From Cryobacterium gelidum (GTDB taxonomy: Bacteria > Actinomycetota > Actinomycetes > Actinomycetales > Microbacteriaceae): a stretch of 64,000 nucleotides of DNA. Position 1 is the stretch's first letter; each line of letters starts with the position of its first letter. The stretch is from the NCBI RefSeq assembly GCF_004403985.1, contig NZ_SOHL01000005.1, forward strand, positions 1-64,000, written 5' to 3'. Positions 1-9,155 of the stretch are shown piece after piece. The notes under the pieces were generated by a model. That model was given only the letters and a program-made list of their open reading frames with translations. It was not told the DNA's origin and did no database searches. Position numbers and translations under genes: made by a program.

Positions 1-133
1 AGGCACCAGACCCGGTCACGGCCGACAGATCAACGCAAGGACACGCCGGCGATGAGGCCGGCTGTCAATCCCAACACGGGTCAAGCCGCGACCTGGCCTG
101 ATGGGTTGATCGTCTCACAGTCCCAACACACGC
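1..133. other. unidentified sequence fused to the broken IS3 transposase
   Basis: The IS3 orfB reading frame loses its family resemblance at about position 133. Everything to the left is foreign to it: the last 14 or so codons of the frame read into this stretch until a chance stop at 81. It contains a short hairpin (GCCGGC, six-base loop, GCCGGC, near 47-64) and no convincing gene. It may be the edge of another mobile element that cut into IS3, but the window ends before this can be judged. Confidence 0.35.
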
Positions 134-809
134 CCGTGCGACCCATCGAAGAACGCATTCCCAAGCTGGTCACTAGCGCTCGAAACTCAGTCGATGTGTA
201 AACGCTTCCGCGGTCGGAGTGCCAGATCGCGTCTGGCTCGATCAGGGTCGTCGCCGCGGCGTTGCAGAGGGCCTCGGCGACGGGTTCGGTGCGCATTTGA
301 TCGGCGATGGACCAGCCGACGACCTTCTTCGAATAGCAGTCGATGACGGTGGCCAAGTAGATGAATCCCTGCCAGGTATGAATGTAGGTGATGTCGCCGA
401 CGAACTTCACGCCAGGACGGCTCGCGGTGAAGTCACGTTTGACGAGGTCGGGCATGCTCGCAGCTGCGTCGGCATCGGCCTCGGTTGTGACGCGGAATGG
501 CCGTGGTTGGCAGGCCACGAGGCCGATCTGCCGCATGATCTGCCGTACCAGCTCGGGCGAGCACTCGGTCTGTTCCGCGGCGAGGTCGGCGTGGACTCGG
601 CGGTAGCCGTAGGTGCCGTCGGACTCCTCGAAGAAGTGCTGAATCCGCGCGATCAGGGCCTTTCTGCGGGCAGCGGTCGCTGACTGCGGCCGGAACGCCC
701 AGTGGTAAAAACCGGACGTGGACACCGCCAACCACAAACACATTTTCACCACCGAATTCCGGTTGGTGGGGTCAGATTTTTGGGAGTCGATGTATTCGTA
801 CTTGCTCAC
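81..809 (-). pseudogene. IS3-family transposase OrfB, C-terminally truncated
   Basis: This is the DDE integrase half of an IS3-family transposase. An HTH_21-like region (TYGYRRVHADL) comes first, followed by the rve core with its first Asp in GDITYIHT and its second Asp in HSDRGSVYTS. The frame breaks right after GVCWD, where the family continues with the AAAES segment holding the catalytic Glu, so about 50 residues and the third catalytic residue are gone. It starts on a GTG that overlaps the orfA stop by one base (TAGTG). The product cannot be an active transposase. Confidence 0.85.
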
Positions 810-1078
810 TACCGCTGCTCCCGCGCGAAGTAAGCGCTGGCTTTTTTCAAGAAGGCGGTCTCCGCCCGCAGCTCGTGAACTTCCCGCTCGAGTGCCTTCA
901 GACGAGCTCGTTCCGGCACCGTCAAGTTTGCTTCCGTGCTGCCATGAGTCTCGCGGTATTTGCCCAGCCAGTTCCGGAGCTTCTCGGGGCCGACGCCGTA
1001 CGCGGTGGCGAGGTCCTTGATCGGTTTGGACGTGTCGATCACCTCGCGGCTGGCTATGTCAACCCAAATGGGACCCAC
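809..1078 (-). pseudogene. IS3-family transposase OrfA, N-terminally disrupted
   Basis: This is the regulatory and DNA-binding half of the IS3 transposase. It has an HTH_Tnp_1-type helix-turn-helix (DLATAYGVGPEKLRNW) and a leucine-zipper-like stretch (ARLKALEREVHELRAETAFLKK) that normally drives oligomerisation. The usual N-terminus is replaced: the first residues (MGPIWVDIA) are read from an IS21-type end at 1057-1102, and recognisable OrfA begins at SREVIDTSKP. OrfA and OrfB together are therefore an IS3 copy broken at both ends. Confidence 0.75.
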
Positions 1079-1102
1079 TGGGGCAATCTAAGCCGGACCC
1101 AC
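1057..1102. mobile_element. IS21-type terminal repeats
   Basis: Reading rightwards from 1057 the sequence starts TGTCAACCCAAATGGGACCC. About 24 bases on there is a degenerate second copy ending in GGACCCAC; the two 20-mers agree at about 14 positions. Stacked imperfect repeats behind a TGT tip are typical of IS21-family ends. The tip faces the IS3 orfA, as if the element inserted there and extends right. The istB remnant at 2588-2893 may belong to the same or a related element. Confidence 0.4.
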
Positions 1103-1391
1103 ATGAGGCTGTGAAGGAGGCGTCTACGACCTAACCCTGAAAAATCGCATCGGCCTCAGTTGGCTCGAGATCTGAGAGCGGGGTCACGACTACATCCTCG
1201 ACTCTGGAGAGCCGCAGGACCCTGATGAGCACTTGAAGTGTGGCTTTCGTTACTGACCCAATGCGGTGATGCGGAGGCGTCGTGAACATTTGTCGTAGAC
1301 AGCGTGCCGAAGTCCGTGCGTGGTTCCGGGGCACCAACTCGGTGATGAGTTTTCGAACGGTTCAAGGGGCTGTCGGCGACAGGGAGATTTC
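1103..1391. other. non-coding stretch upstream of the protease-like gene
   Basis: No gene is supported here. The short open frames have no ribosome binding site and no family resemblance. It probably holds the promoter of the gene at 1392 and more eroded insertion-sequence DNA. Confidence 0.4.
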
Positions 1392-1937
1392 ATGAATCTG
1401 TTCTCGCTTAGTAACCGGCGCCCACGGCTGAAGCGTGCGTTCCTTGCGGTGCTTGCCGCGGGTGGCCTGGTTCTAGGAACAGCGCTCCCTGCCCAGGCCA
1501 CTTACTACTCAGGTGGGTTCGGCACGGGTCTCCTAAACATCAACAACTACAGCTACAACACGACATATCAGCCTGCCATGAACCTGGCCGTGGCGAACTG
1601 GAACGCGACGCCGACGCCTGCCGATATCCAGAAGATCGGCGGTGGGAATGTCGTCGCAGCAGGGGCCAATTCCGCTAGCTGGTACGGGTATTATACGCGT
1701 TATTCCACAAGCTTCAGGATTGATCTGAACGCTACGAAGATCTCGAGTTCTTGCTCAAATGCTTCGAACTGCATTACTGCGGTCTTGGTGCATGAGTTCG
1801 GGCACGCTTTCTACAATGCTGACCAGCCGCCGGTTTGCAGCTCCTGCTCAATCATGCGTGAGGACCGCGATCGGAATTCGACGATTATGCGGTCTCCGCG
1901 GACCTACGACATCAACGAGACGAACAACTACCTCTGA
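1392..1937 (+). CDS. secreted snapalysin/matrixin-like zinc metalloprotease (putative)
   Basis: A 181-residue exported protein. The ATG at 1392 is chosen over an upstream in-frame start because AGGGAG sits 6 bases before it and a signal peptide follows directly: RRPRLKR, a hydrophobic core, and cleavage after AQA near residue 36. The mature part has one zinc-protease motif, HEFGHAFYNAD (His134, Glu135, His138, Asp144), which is HExxH with a third ligand at the metzincin position occupied by Asp, as in snapalysins (peptidase family M7). The usual Gly is Tyr141. STIM near residue 163-166 could be the Met-turn. Four Cys (CSNASNC and CSSC) may form disulfides. It lies 11 bases before the lipoprotein gene, likely an operon. 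Base composition looks less GC-rich than neighbouring core genes. Substrate is unknown. Confidence 0.6.
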   Translation: MNLFSLSNRRPRLKRAFLAVLAAGGLVLGTALPAQATYYSGGFGTGLLNINNYSYNTTYQPAMNLAVANWNATPTPADIQKIGGGNVVAAGANSASWYGYYTRYSTSFRIDLNATKISSSCSNASNCITAVLVHEFGHAFYNADQPPVCSSCSIMREDRDRNSTIMRSPRTYDINETNNYL

Positions 1938-1948
1938 GGCAGGTCATT

Positions 1949-2551
1949 ATGCAAAGGATCGCTCCGGTTTTGATGATCATGTGTGCCGCAGTGGGGCTGA
2001 CGGCTTGCAGCAGTACCGATACTCCAGAAGTTGTGGAGTATGCGGGTGATTACCCGTCTTACTCGAGCGTGGAGGATCTGTGCAATGAGGCGGAGATCGT
2101 GGCTCTCGTGTCGCCGCTCGGCAGCGACGTCCGGGAGGTCGATGTCGCGGGACCCGCTGGGGACACGGAGGCGGATAACCCCAGTTTGGGCGTTGATGAC
2201 TCAGCTGAGGGAGGTAAACCGACGCCCGTGCTTATCGTTCAAACGATCACTACCGTCCGCGTGGATGCAGTGTTCAAGGGGGACATCAAACCTGGATCAG
2301 AGCTTGAGGTCGGGCAGCCCGGAGGCGTCCTGGAAGATGTGATCTATGAGGCGGACTCTTTCGATTTTGGCCGCAGTAGCCAAAGTGTTGTCTTCCTCGA
2401 CGTGTGGCCGAATGACGTACCAGCCAGCCCGCTAAATCCGACCCAAGCGGCTTATAGCGTCTCGGACGGCGGTGCTCTCGTTTCGGATGGATCGATTACT
2501 GGGTTGAAGGAATTGGTCGCGACCTCTACCAATTCCAACATCTGTAAATAG
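1949..2551 (+). CDS. hypothetical lipoprotein
   Basis: A 200-residue lipoprotein with a short hydrophobic signal ending in a clear lipobox (LTAC, Cys20), then a Ser/Thr linker. The rest is acidic with a beta-rich look (VLIVQTITTVRVDAVFKGDIKPG, ending before VLEDV), but I do not recognise a named domain. A GAGGCAGG ribosome binding site precedes the ATG. It follows the putative metalloprotease by 11 bases on the same strand, so the two products probably share the cell envelope. Whether it is a partner, inhibitor or immunity factor of the protease is speculation. Confidence 0.65.
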   Translation: MQRIAPVLMIMCAAVGLTACSSTDTPEVVEYAGDYPSYSSVEDLCNEAEIVALVSPLGSDVREVDVAGPAGDTEADNPSLGVDDSAEGGKPTPVLIVQTITTVRVDAVFKGDIKPGSELEVGQPGGVLEDVIYEADSFDFGRSSQSVVFLDVWPNDVPASPLNPTQAAYSVSDGGALVSDGSITGLKELVATSTNSNICK

Positions 2552-2587
2552 TCTCGTTACTGATGTACCCGCCAACTTCTTCTCAGA

Positions 2588-2893
2588 TCAGAGGCTGTTG
2601 CTCCGCTGCTGGCGGGTGTGGGCGAGTCGGTAGGAGTCGGTCCCGGTTTCGATGATGGTGCCGTTGAACGTGAGGCGGTCCACGATCGCAGCACACAGTC
2701 TGGGGTCGGTGAAGGTCTTCGTCCAGCCGGAGAAGGACTCGTTCGAGGCGATCGCGATGGAGTTGTTCTCCTCCCTCTCAGTCAAAACCTGGAAGAGCAG
2801 CTCGGCGCCGCGGCGGTCCAATTCCATATATCCGAGCTCGTCGATCATGAGGAGGTCGACGCGGCCGTAGCGGGCGATGGTGCGAGCGAGGTT
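2588..2893 (-). pseudogene. istB: IstB ATPase remnant of an IS21-family element
   Basis: About 100 codons from the C-terminal part of IstB, the AAA+ helper of IS21 transposition. Walker B (LLMIDELGY) and the family segment ELLFQVLTEREE are clear, while the N-terminal half with Walker A is missing. Family resemblance can be read upstream of the first ATG to about 2893 (NLARTIARYGRVDLL), where it stops abruptly. No istA is present, so this is a dead fragment. Confidence 0.8.
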
Positions 2894-2898
2894 CTTTT

Positions 2899-2934
2899 TT
2901 GAACCTACTCACCGCCGCGATCACCCTCTGGAAC
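2899..2934 (+). mobile_element. tnpA: possible scrap of a Tn3-family transposase C-terminus
   Basis: Directly after the istB break a frame reads LNLLTAAITLWN, which resembles the conserved NLxxxAIxLWN segment near the C-terminus of Tn3-family TnpA. Only about 12 codons match before the similarity ends, so chance cannot be excluded. Confidence 0.25.
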
Positions 2935-3160
2935 AACCCCCCGCCAACCCAACGCCGGAAAACTCCGTCCCCTGCGCCGACCCCGAAACCCTCAGCATGT
3001 TATTTATTCCGTTTCGTGAGCTGCCCCCTTCTACCGGCCGTCAGCGGGGAATTCTGCGGCCGCCTATGGGCAGCTTCTCATGTCCGCCGACACTCGACGA
3101 CCACGCCTGTCCCAGGCGCCGCGGCCGCAATCAGCTGGGCACTGCTGACAGGTTGAACAA
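2935..3160. other. stretch without a recognisable gene
   Basis: Between the insertion-sequence remnants and the cytochrome oxidase terminator I see no frame with a ribosome binding site or family resemblance. It is probably eroded mobile-element DNA. Confidence 0.4.
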
Positions 3161-3194
3161 CAATACCGACCTCCCTATAGGGAGATCGGTATTG
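3161..3194 (-). terminator. hairpin terminator of the ctaCDF operon
   Basis: A 34-base inverted repeat (CAATACCGAC CTCCC, loop TATA, GGGAG ATCGGTATTG) with one internal mismatch lies 14 bases beyond the ctaF stop. On the minus strand it is followed by TTGTTC, a weak U-tract. Confidence 0.7.
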
Positions 3195-3208
3195 GACATG
3201 CCGCGCGC

Positions 3209-3631
3209 TCAGCGAGCGAACAGGCCCCGGTAGTACTCGTAGACCCAGCCGGTGAGGGCAATAAGGCCGAGTCCCAGTCCGATGAAGCAGATCCAGATGC
3301 CCACGGCCAGACCGAGGAAGAGCAGCGCTGCTGATGCGGCCAGAAAGATCGGCCACCAGCTCCACGGGCTGAAGAACCCCATCTCGGGATCGCCATCGTC
3401 AATGTTGCCATCGAGGCGATCTTCTGGGAGCTCACCGCCCTGTGCGGCGTGCACCCTACCGAGGTAGAAGGCAACGAATGCCATGAGCACGGTGGTCAGA
3501 CCGAGCATGAACGTACCCGCCCATTCGACCCTGCCATGGCTCGTATCCAGCAGGCTCCACACGACGTACACGACCGTGATAAATGCAAAGAATACGGTCA
3601 GAACCCAGAGCAGCCTTGCATTGGTCTTCAT
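3209..3631 (-). CDS. ctaF: cytochrome c oxidase subunit IV (CtaF)
   Basis: A 140-residue membrane protein with about four hydrophobic segments, matching the actinobacterial aa3-oxidase subunit IV family in length and pattern (LLWVLTVFFAFITVVYVVW near the N-terminus, EYYRG at the C-terminus). It is an accessory, non-catalytic subunit of the proton-pumping oxidase. Its ATG follows the ctaD stop with no gap (TAAATG), indicating translational coupling. It is the last gene of the operon before a hairpin terminator. Confidence 0.88.
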   Translation of the reverse strand: MKTNARLLWVLTVFFAFITVVYVVWSLLDTSHGRVEWAGTFMLGLTTVLMAFVAFYLGRVHAAQGGELPEDRLDGNIDDGDPEMGFFSPWSWWPIFLAASAALLFLGLAVGIWICFIGLGLGLIALTGWVYEYYRGLFAR

Positions 3632-5362
3632 TTACTTAACCTGATTCGAGTCGATGTCGTAAACCGCCGCGTCGGGAGCATCCTTACCCGGGCCGATACC
3701 GACAGGCAAGCCGGCTTCGGGGTGGTTGAGGTCGAAGGCCGGACGCTCCGAGCGGATTCGCGGAATGGACGTGAAGTTGTGGCGTGGCGGCGGGCAGGAG
3801 GTTGCCCACTCGAGCGAGGAGCCATAACCCCACGGGTCATTGACCGTGACCTGTGGTGCCTTGCGCGCGGTGACGTAGACGTTGAGGAAGAACGGGATCA
3901 TCGACACGGCGAGAACCATGGCACCGATGGTGGACACCTGGTTCATCCAGGTGAAGCCATCGTCGGGCGAGTATGTCGCGTAGCGACGAGGCATACCCAT
4001 TACGCCGAGCCAGTGCTGGATCAAGAAGGTCGTGTGGAAGCCGATGAACAGCAACCAGAAGTGCCACTTACCGAGGCTCTCATTGAGCATCTTGCCGGTC
4101 CACTTGGGCCACCAGAAGTAGAACCCGCTGAACATCGCGAAGACGACGGTACCGAACACCACATAGTGGAAGTGCGCTACGACGAAATAGGTGTCCGACA
4201 CGTGAAAGTCGAGCGGCGGTGACGCCAGGATGACACCGGTGAGTCCACCGAACGTGAACGTGACGAGGAAGCCGATGGCCCAGATCATGGGTGTCTCGAA
4301 GGTGATGGACCCACGCCACATGGTGCCGATCCAGTTGAAGATCTTGACCCCGGTCGGCACTGCGATGAGCATGGTCATGAGGGAGAAGAACGGCAGGAGC
4401 ACCGATCCGGTGACGTACATGTGGTGCGCCCAGACCGAGACCGACAGCGCCGCGATGGAAATGGTCGCGTAAATGAGTGTCTTATACCCGAACATCGGCT
4501 TGCGGCTGAACACGGGGAACACCTCGGAGACGATGCCGAAGAACGGCAGCGCGATGATGTACACCTCGGGGTGACCGAAGAACCAGAACAGGTGTTGCCA
4601 GAGGATGGCACCACCGTTGGCGGGGTCGTAGATGTGCGAGCCGAAGATGCGGTCGGACGCGGCAGCAAGCATGGCAGCCGCGAGAACCGGGAAAACCATG
4701 AGTGCGAGCAGGGACGTGATGAGCGAGTTCCAAGTGAAGACCGGCATCCGCCACATCGTCATGCCCGGAGCGCGCATGGTGATGATGGTCGTGATGAAGT
4801 TCACGGATCCCAGAATGGTACCGAATCCGGAAAGTCCGAGGCCGACCATCCAAAGATTTCCACCGACTCCGGGTGAGAACGTCGTGCTGGCCAGCGGCTG
4901 GTAAGCGAACCAACCGAAGGATGCCGCGCCCTGCGGGGTAAGGAATCCGGCGACGGCGATCAGGCTGCCGAAGTTGAAGAACCAGTAGGCGAGGGCGTTG
5001 AGCCGCGGGAACGCGACGTCGGGAGCACCGATTTGAAGCGGAACCAGGAAGTTCGCAAAGCCGAAGAACAGCGGCGTAGCGAACATCAGGAGCATGATCG
5101 TGCCGTGCATTGTAAAGAGCTGGTTGTACTGCTCCTTGGTCTGCACTACGTCGAGCCCCGGAGCGAACAGCTGGGCACGAATGATCAACGCCATGACTCC
5201 GCCGAGGCAGAAGTAGATGAACGAGGTGATCAGGTACATGTACCCGATGACCTTGTGGTCGGTGGAGGTGATCCACCGGACGAGTACGTTGCCCTTGCGT
5301 TCGGCCGAGTCAGAAACCGGTGCGGCCGGGCGTGACTCAACGGGTGAGATGGTCGTGGTCAT
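3632..5362 (-). CDS. ctaD: cytochrome c oxidase subunit I (CtaD)
   Basis: A 576-residue catalytic subunit of the aa3-type oxidase, which reduces O2 to water and pumps protons across the plasma membrane. The heme-copper signatures are present: FGHPEVYI with the CuB His and cross-linked Tyr, VWAHHMY with the two further CuB His ligands, and VAHFHYV with the heme His pair. Twelve membrane segments fit the length. It lies between ctaC (three bases between ctaC stop and this start) and ctaF (adjacent). ctaE and the qcr genes are not in the window. Confidence 0.97.
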   Translation of the reverse strand: MTTTISPVESRPAAPVSDSAERKGNVLVRWITSTDHKVIGYMYLITSFIYFCLGGVMALIIRAQLFAPGLDVVQTKEQYNQLFTMHGTIMLLMFATPLFFGFANFLVPLQIGAPDVAFPRLNALAYWFFNFGSLIAVAGFLTPQGAASFGWFAYQPLASTTFSPGVGGNLWMVGLGLSGFGTILGSVNFITTIITMRAPGMTMWRMPVFTWNSLITSLLALMVFPVLAAAMLAAASDRIFGSHIYDPANGGAILWQHLFWFFGHPEVYIIALPFFGIVSEVFPVFSRKPMFGYKTLIYATISIAALSVSVWAHHMYVTGSVLLPFFSLMTMLIAVPTGVKIFNWIGTMWRGSITFETPMIWAIGFLVTFTFGGLTGVILASPPLDFHVSDTYFVVAHFHYVVFGTVVFAMFSGFYFWWPKWTGKMLNESLGKWHFWLLFIGFHTTFLIQHWLGVMGMPRRYATYSPDDGFTWMNQVSTIGAMVLAVSMIPFFLNVYVTARKAPQVTVNDPWGYGSSLEWATSCPPPRHNFTSIPRIRSERPAFDLNHPEAGLPVGIGPGKDAPDAAVYDIDSNQVK

Positions 5363-5365
5363 GGC

Positions 5366-6256
5366 TTAGTTGCCCTCCGGTGCCGTCGGGGCACTCGTGC
5401 CCGGCTGATTCTGATTGCGGTCAAACTGGTTGTCGAGCTGCCCGACGTTACCCGCGGTGCGCAGGGACTGGATGTACGTCTCATAGTCAGCCTGAGAGAC
5501 GACCTCGACATTGAACAGCATGAGGGAGTGGTATTCCCCGCACAGCTCGGCACACTTGCCCGCGTATGTTCCGATGCGCTGAGGAGTGACCGACATGTAG
5601 TTGGTCTTGCCCGGGATGACATCTTTTTTATAGAGGAAGTCGATGACCCAGAAAGAGTGGATGACGTCGCGAGATTCCAGCGCGATCTCAATCGTCTTGT
5701 CGACGGGGAGCACGAGAACAGGAAGTTTGGATTCGATTCGTGAGCCGGGGGCGCCATTGGGGTCATCCTGAGCCTGGATGCCAGGTGAGAAAACGTCTTC
5801 GTTGACATAGTTGAAGTCCCAGGCCCACTGCTTGGCCTGTACCTCAATAGTCACGTCAGGGGTGGCGTATCGACTTTCAATCTCGATCTGGTCGCGCACG
5901 GTGAAGGCGAAGAAGCCGACGACGAGGATGAGTGGCACGACCGTGTAGAAGATCTCGATCGGCATGTTGTACCGCAGCTGGACTGGAAGTCCGGTCTGGC
6001 CCTTGCGGCGCCGATACACGACGATCGTCCAGATGATGAGGCCCCAAGTGATGAGGCCGACGATGAGGAGCACGATCCAGGAGGTGGTCCACAGTCCGGC
6101 GATGCGATCGGTCTGGTTGGTCACCGCCGTTTCGCCCTCGTTTTCAAAACCGGGCAGGAAACCGTGGAGCTGGGCTTGCGTGCATCCGGCCAGTACAACG
6201 GCTAACGTTGCTGCGAGCGGAACAGCAGCCCAACGAAGGCGGTGATTATTGCGCAC
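5366..6256 (-). CDS. ctaC: cytochrome c oxidase subunit II (CtaC)
   Basis: A 296-residue subunit that accepts electrons and carries the CuA centre. A lipoprotein signal ends at LAGC (Cys25). Two membrane helices follow (about 58-82 and 102-120), then a periplasmic-side cupredoxin domain. The CuA ligands are His200 and the motif CAELCGEYHSLM (Cys235, Cys239, His243, Met246). The C-terminal tail is Gln/Asn/Pro-rich. It is the first gene of ctaC-ctaD-ctaF, and the promoter should lie in 6257-6437. Confidence 0.95.
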   Translation of the reverse strand: MRNNHRLRWAAVPLAATLAVVLAGCTQAQLHGFLPGFENEGETAVTNQTDRIAGLWTTSWIVLLIVGLITWGLIIWTIVVYRRRKGQTGLPVQLRYNMPIEIFYTVVPLILVVGFFAFTVRDQIEIESRYATPDVTIEVQAKQWAWDFNYVNEDVFSPGIQAQDDPNGAPGSRIESKLPVLVLPVDKTIEIALESRDVIHSFWVIDFLYKKDVIPGKTNYMSVTPQRIGTYAGKCAELCGEYHSLMLFNVEVVSQADYETYIQSLRTAGNVGQLDNQFDRNQNQPGTSAPTAPEGN

Positions 6257-6437
6257 CGGGGACCTTTCGGGAGATTCGAGGACACTTCTCAGGAAGCGTT
6301 TTGATCGATTTCTAGCTTACTCCGCGACAGCGCACGCGAAGTGCACTCCGGGTCGGGTCGAACATAATTTGTTTGCGGCCAGCCCTGTTGACGGGGGTTG
6401 ACGGGGTTGATTGGCTCAAATTAGGCACGATCGGGTA

Positions 6438-6479
6438 GAAAAAAAGCAGGGGCACCATCGAAGAGATGATGTCCCTGCC
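6438..6479 (-). terminator. rho-independent terminator of erpA
   Basis: On the minus strand, GGCAGGGACATCATC pairs imperfectly with GATGGTGCCCCTGC and is followed at once by a run of at least seven T. It lies about 27 bases beyond the erpA stop and also insulates ctaC. Confidence 0.8.
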
Positions 6480-6506
6480 ATTCAGCAGTACACAGAACGG
6501 GACTGG

Positions 6507-6893
6507 TTAGTGGAACGAATCTCCACAGGCGCAGCTCCCGCCAGCGTTCGGGTTGTCAATGGTGAAGCCCTGCTTCTCGATCGTGTCCTCGAAGTTGATC
6601 GAGGCACCGTCGAGATAGGGAACACTCATCTTGTCGACGACGACCTCGACGCCGTCAAAATCGACGAGGGCATCGCCATCCAGCACCCGTTCGTCGAAGT
6701 AGAGCTGGTAGATGAGGCCAGAGCAGCCGCCCGGCTGCACAGCCACGCGCAGACGGAGGTCCTCGCGGCCTTCCTGGGTCAACAGGCTGCGGACCTTGAG
6801 CGCTGCGGCCTCGGTGAGGCCGACGCCATGGGCAGCTGCCGGGGCGTGTGCGGTGTCAGCAGCGCTGACGGTTTCGGTCATGGTGTCGGTCAT
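6507..6893 (-). CDS. erpA: iron-sulfur cluster insertion protein (ErpA/HesB family)
   Basis: A 128-residue A-type carrier that delivers Fe-S clusters to apoproteins. The three family cysteines are present: Cys57 in GGCSGL and Cys121/Cys123 in SCACGDSFH at the C-terminus. The first 20 or so residues are a Thr/Ala-rich extension, common in actinobacterial members. It is monocistronic, ending in a strong terminator. The downstream user could be the 4Fe-4S enzyme LipA encoded in this window, but that is inference. Confidence 0.92.
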   Translation of the reverse strand: MTDTMTETVSAADTAHAPAAAHGVGLTEAAALKVRSLLTQEGREDLRLRVAVQPGGCSGLIYQLYFDERVLDGDALVDFDGVEVVVDKMSVPYLDGASINFEDTIEKQGFTIDNPNAGGSCACGDSFH

Positions 6894-7040
6894 GCTTCTC
6901 CTCGGTTCACGCAGTCACGCTCAATTGCGATGTCATAGATTGCGAACTCATAAAATTCTAACAGCGACAACCAGAAAGTCGATGGGGGCATTCCCCACGA
7001 TCGCATATTTCCTTGGCTGTGGACTGTTGATGTGGCTGTT

Positions 7041-8501
7041 TCAGTGGTCGGCGCGCTCGTTCAGACTGCCCAGTAGGAAGGCCTCGCTCAGGACAGCGCG
7101 TTTGAAGACTCCGAGGTGCAGGGACTCATTCGGGCTGTGCGCCCGGGAATCCGGGTCTTCCACTCCGGTGACAAGGATTTGAGCGGACGGGAATGTGCGT
7201 ACCAGGTCGGCGATGAAGGGGATGGACCCACCGACACCGATATCGACCGGCGGCACGCCCCAGGCGGCCGTCATGGCGGCGCGAGCCTCGGTCACGGCCC
7301 AGCCGCTGGTGTCAACGAGGAAGGGTTCCCCGGTATCCACATCGTCGATGTCGAGGACCGCTCCAAACGGTGCGTTCTCGCGCAGATGTGCTTCGATCGC
7401 GGCGGCGGCTTCGACAGCGGACTGTCCGGGGGCGATGCGGGTGCTGATCCGTACTGTCACCGTCGGGGTGAGCGTGTTGGAGGCGTTGTCGACGGTAGGC
7501 GCGTCGATGCCCGTCACGGTCAGGGCGGGCTGCGACCAGATGCGGCTCAGAATGGAGCCGTGGCCGATCGGGGTGACGCCGGGCAGCAGCCCGGTCTCCG
7601 CTCGCAATTGCTCCTCGGAATAGTCGGGGGTGGGCATGTCGATGCTGGTGAGACCGGCTACGGCGACGGAGCCGTCGTCGTGATACAGCGTGGACAACAG
7701 CTTGACGGTGGCGAGCATGGCGTCGGGGATCGCTCCGCCGAACATGCCCGAATGGGAGGCATGCGCGAGTGTGCGCACTGTCAGTCGCAGGGTGACATTG
7801 CCGCGGAGGGCCGTCGTGATGGCCGGCGTGTTGATGTCCCAGTTGTTCGAATCGGCCACGACGATCACGTCGCCGCGCAGGGCCTCCCGGTTCTCTTCGA
7901 GGAAGGTCTCGAAGGAGCGGCTGCCGAATTCCTCCTCGCCCTCGATAAACAGGGCCAGTCCCAGGTCAAAGTCGGGGCCGACCGCTACGACGAGGGCGCG
8001 GATGGAGGCGATGTGCGCCATGACCCCGGCCTTGTCGTCGGCAGCACCGCGGCCGTAGAGCCGATCGCCGCGCACGGTCGGCGTGAACGGGTCGGATTCC
8101 CAGTCCTCGTCCTTGCCGGGGGGTTGTACGTCGTGGTGGGCATACAGCAAGACGGTGGGGCGGCCGTTGCGGGCCGGACGCGAAGCCAGGATCGCAGGCT
8201 GGCCCAATTCGGTGCCGCCGGGAATGCCGGCATGCACGATCTCGACCGACTCGAACACGTCGAGGCCCTGCACCAGTGCGGCGACGGCGGCGGCGCTGGC
8301 CGCGACCTGCGCACGATCGAACGCTGCCCAGGACACCGAGGGGATGCGCACCAGCGCGCAGAGGTCAGCGATCGTGGTGGGGAGGCCTGATTCGACAGCG
8401 CTGCGGAGGGCAGCCCGTGTCTGTGAATTGGCAGTCGAATCGGCGGCCGAGTCGGGCTTCCGGCCATCGGCACGGGAATTTGTCTGTGGGGTACCAGTCA
8501 T
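7041..8501 (-). CDS. M20-family dipeptidase / metallopeptidase
   Basis: A 486-residue zinc-dependent peptidase of the M20 (ArgE/DapE/CPG2/carnosinase-like) family. Metal-site motifs are visible: LLYAHHDVQPPG with the first His and catalytic Asp, GRGAADDKAG with the bridging Asp, and EGEEEFGS with the catalytic Glu and next ligand. A lid dimerisation domain occupies the middle. The first 30 residues are a polar extension without a signal peptide, so it is cytoplasmic. It is divergent from the DUF3043 gene. Confidence 0.88.
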   Translation of the reverse strand: MTGTPQTNSRADGRKPDSAADSTANSQTRAALRSAVESGLPTTIADLCALVRIPSVSWAAFDRAQVAASAAAVAALVQGLDVFESVEIVHAGIPGGTELGQPAILASRPARNGRPTVLLYAHHDVQPPGKDEDWESDPFTPTVRGDRLYGRGAADDKAGVMAHIASIRALVVAVGPDFDLGLALFIEGEEEFGSRSFETFLEENREALRGDVIVVADSNNWDINTPAITTALRGNVTLRLTVRTLAHASHSGMFGGAIPDAMLATVKLLSTLYHDDGSVAVAGLTSIDMPTPDYSEEQLRAETGLLPGVTPIGHGSILSRIWSQPALTVTGIDAPTVDNASNTLTPTVTVRISTRIAPGQSAVEAAAAIEAHLRENAPFGAVLDIDDVDTGEPFLVDTSGWAVTEARAAMTAAWGVPPVDIGVGGSIPFIADLVRTFPSAQILVTGVEDPDSRAHSPNESLHLGVFKRAVLSEAFLLGSLNERADH

Positions 8502-8539
8502 ACGGGTAATCTTAAGGCACCCGATTGCAAGGATTTGAT

Positions 8540-9133
8540 GTGGCCAAGCCTCCCGTAAGCCCCGACGCCCAGCCGTCGATCGAAAATTCCGACGAGACCG
8601 CAGCGCGCCTCGGAATCACGCCCAACGCGGGCAAGGGTCAGGCGACCCCCACCCGTAAGAAGCAGGAAGCGGCCAACAAACGCCCGTTGGTTCCCGATGA
8701 CCGCAAGCTGGCCGCGAAGCAGGCGCGCGCCAAGTCGACCGCCGCGCGCGACGTAGCCAGGGCCGGCATGGCTGCGGGTATCGACAAGTACCTGCCCCTC
8801 CGTGAACGTGGGCTCCAGAAGCGCTACGCGCGCGACTATGTCGACGCACGCTTCAACGTCGGCGAGCTGATGATTCCGATCATGTTCCTCGTCATCCTGC
8901 TCACCACCATTCCCAGCGTCGACGTGTACGCCATCTTCGCGCTTTGGGCCTTCTTCATCCTCGCCATCATCGACTGCGTCGTGCTCGGCTTCATCCTCAC
9001 CAAGAAGATCAACGCCAAGTTCGGCGCCGATAACGCCGAACGCATCCGCTGGTATGCGGCCATGCGCGCGCTGCAGCTACGGCCGATGCGTCTGCCCAAG
9101 CCGCAGGTGAAACGCCGCCAGTACCCGGTCTAG
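8540..9133 (+). CDS. DUF3043 family membrane protein
   Basis: A 197-residue protein of an actinobacterial family of unknown function. I start it at the GTG at 8540 because AAGGA sits 6-7 bases upstream; a longer frame opens on a TTG at 8525 with no site. The N-terminal half is charged and soluble (many Lys, Arg, Ala), followed by two membrane helices (about residues 110-130 and 133-155) and a basic tail. It ends at a bidirectional hairpin. Confidence 0.8.
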   Translation: MAKPPVSPDAQPSIENSDETAARLGITPNAGKGQATPTRKKQEAANKRPLVPDDRKLAAKQARAKSTAARDVARAGMAAGIDKYLPLRERGLQKRYARDYVDARFNVGELMIPIMFLVILLTTIPSVDVYAIFALWAFFILAIIDCVVLGFILTKKINAKFGADNAERIRWYAAMRALQLRPMRLPKPQVKRRQYPV

Positions 9134-9155
9134 TCGCCGCGGTGACGTTTCGCTC

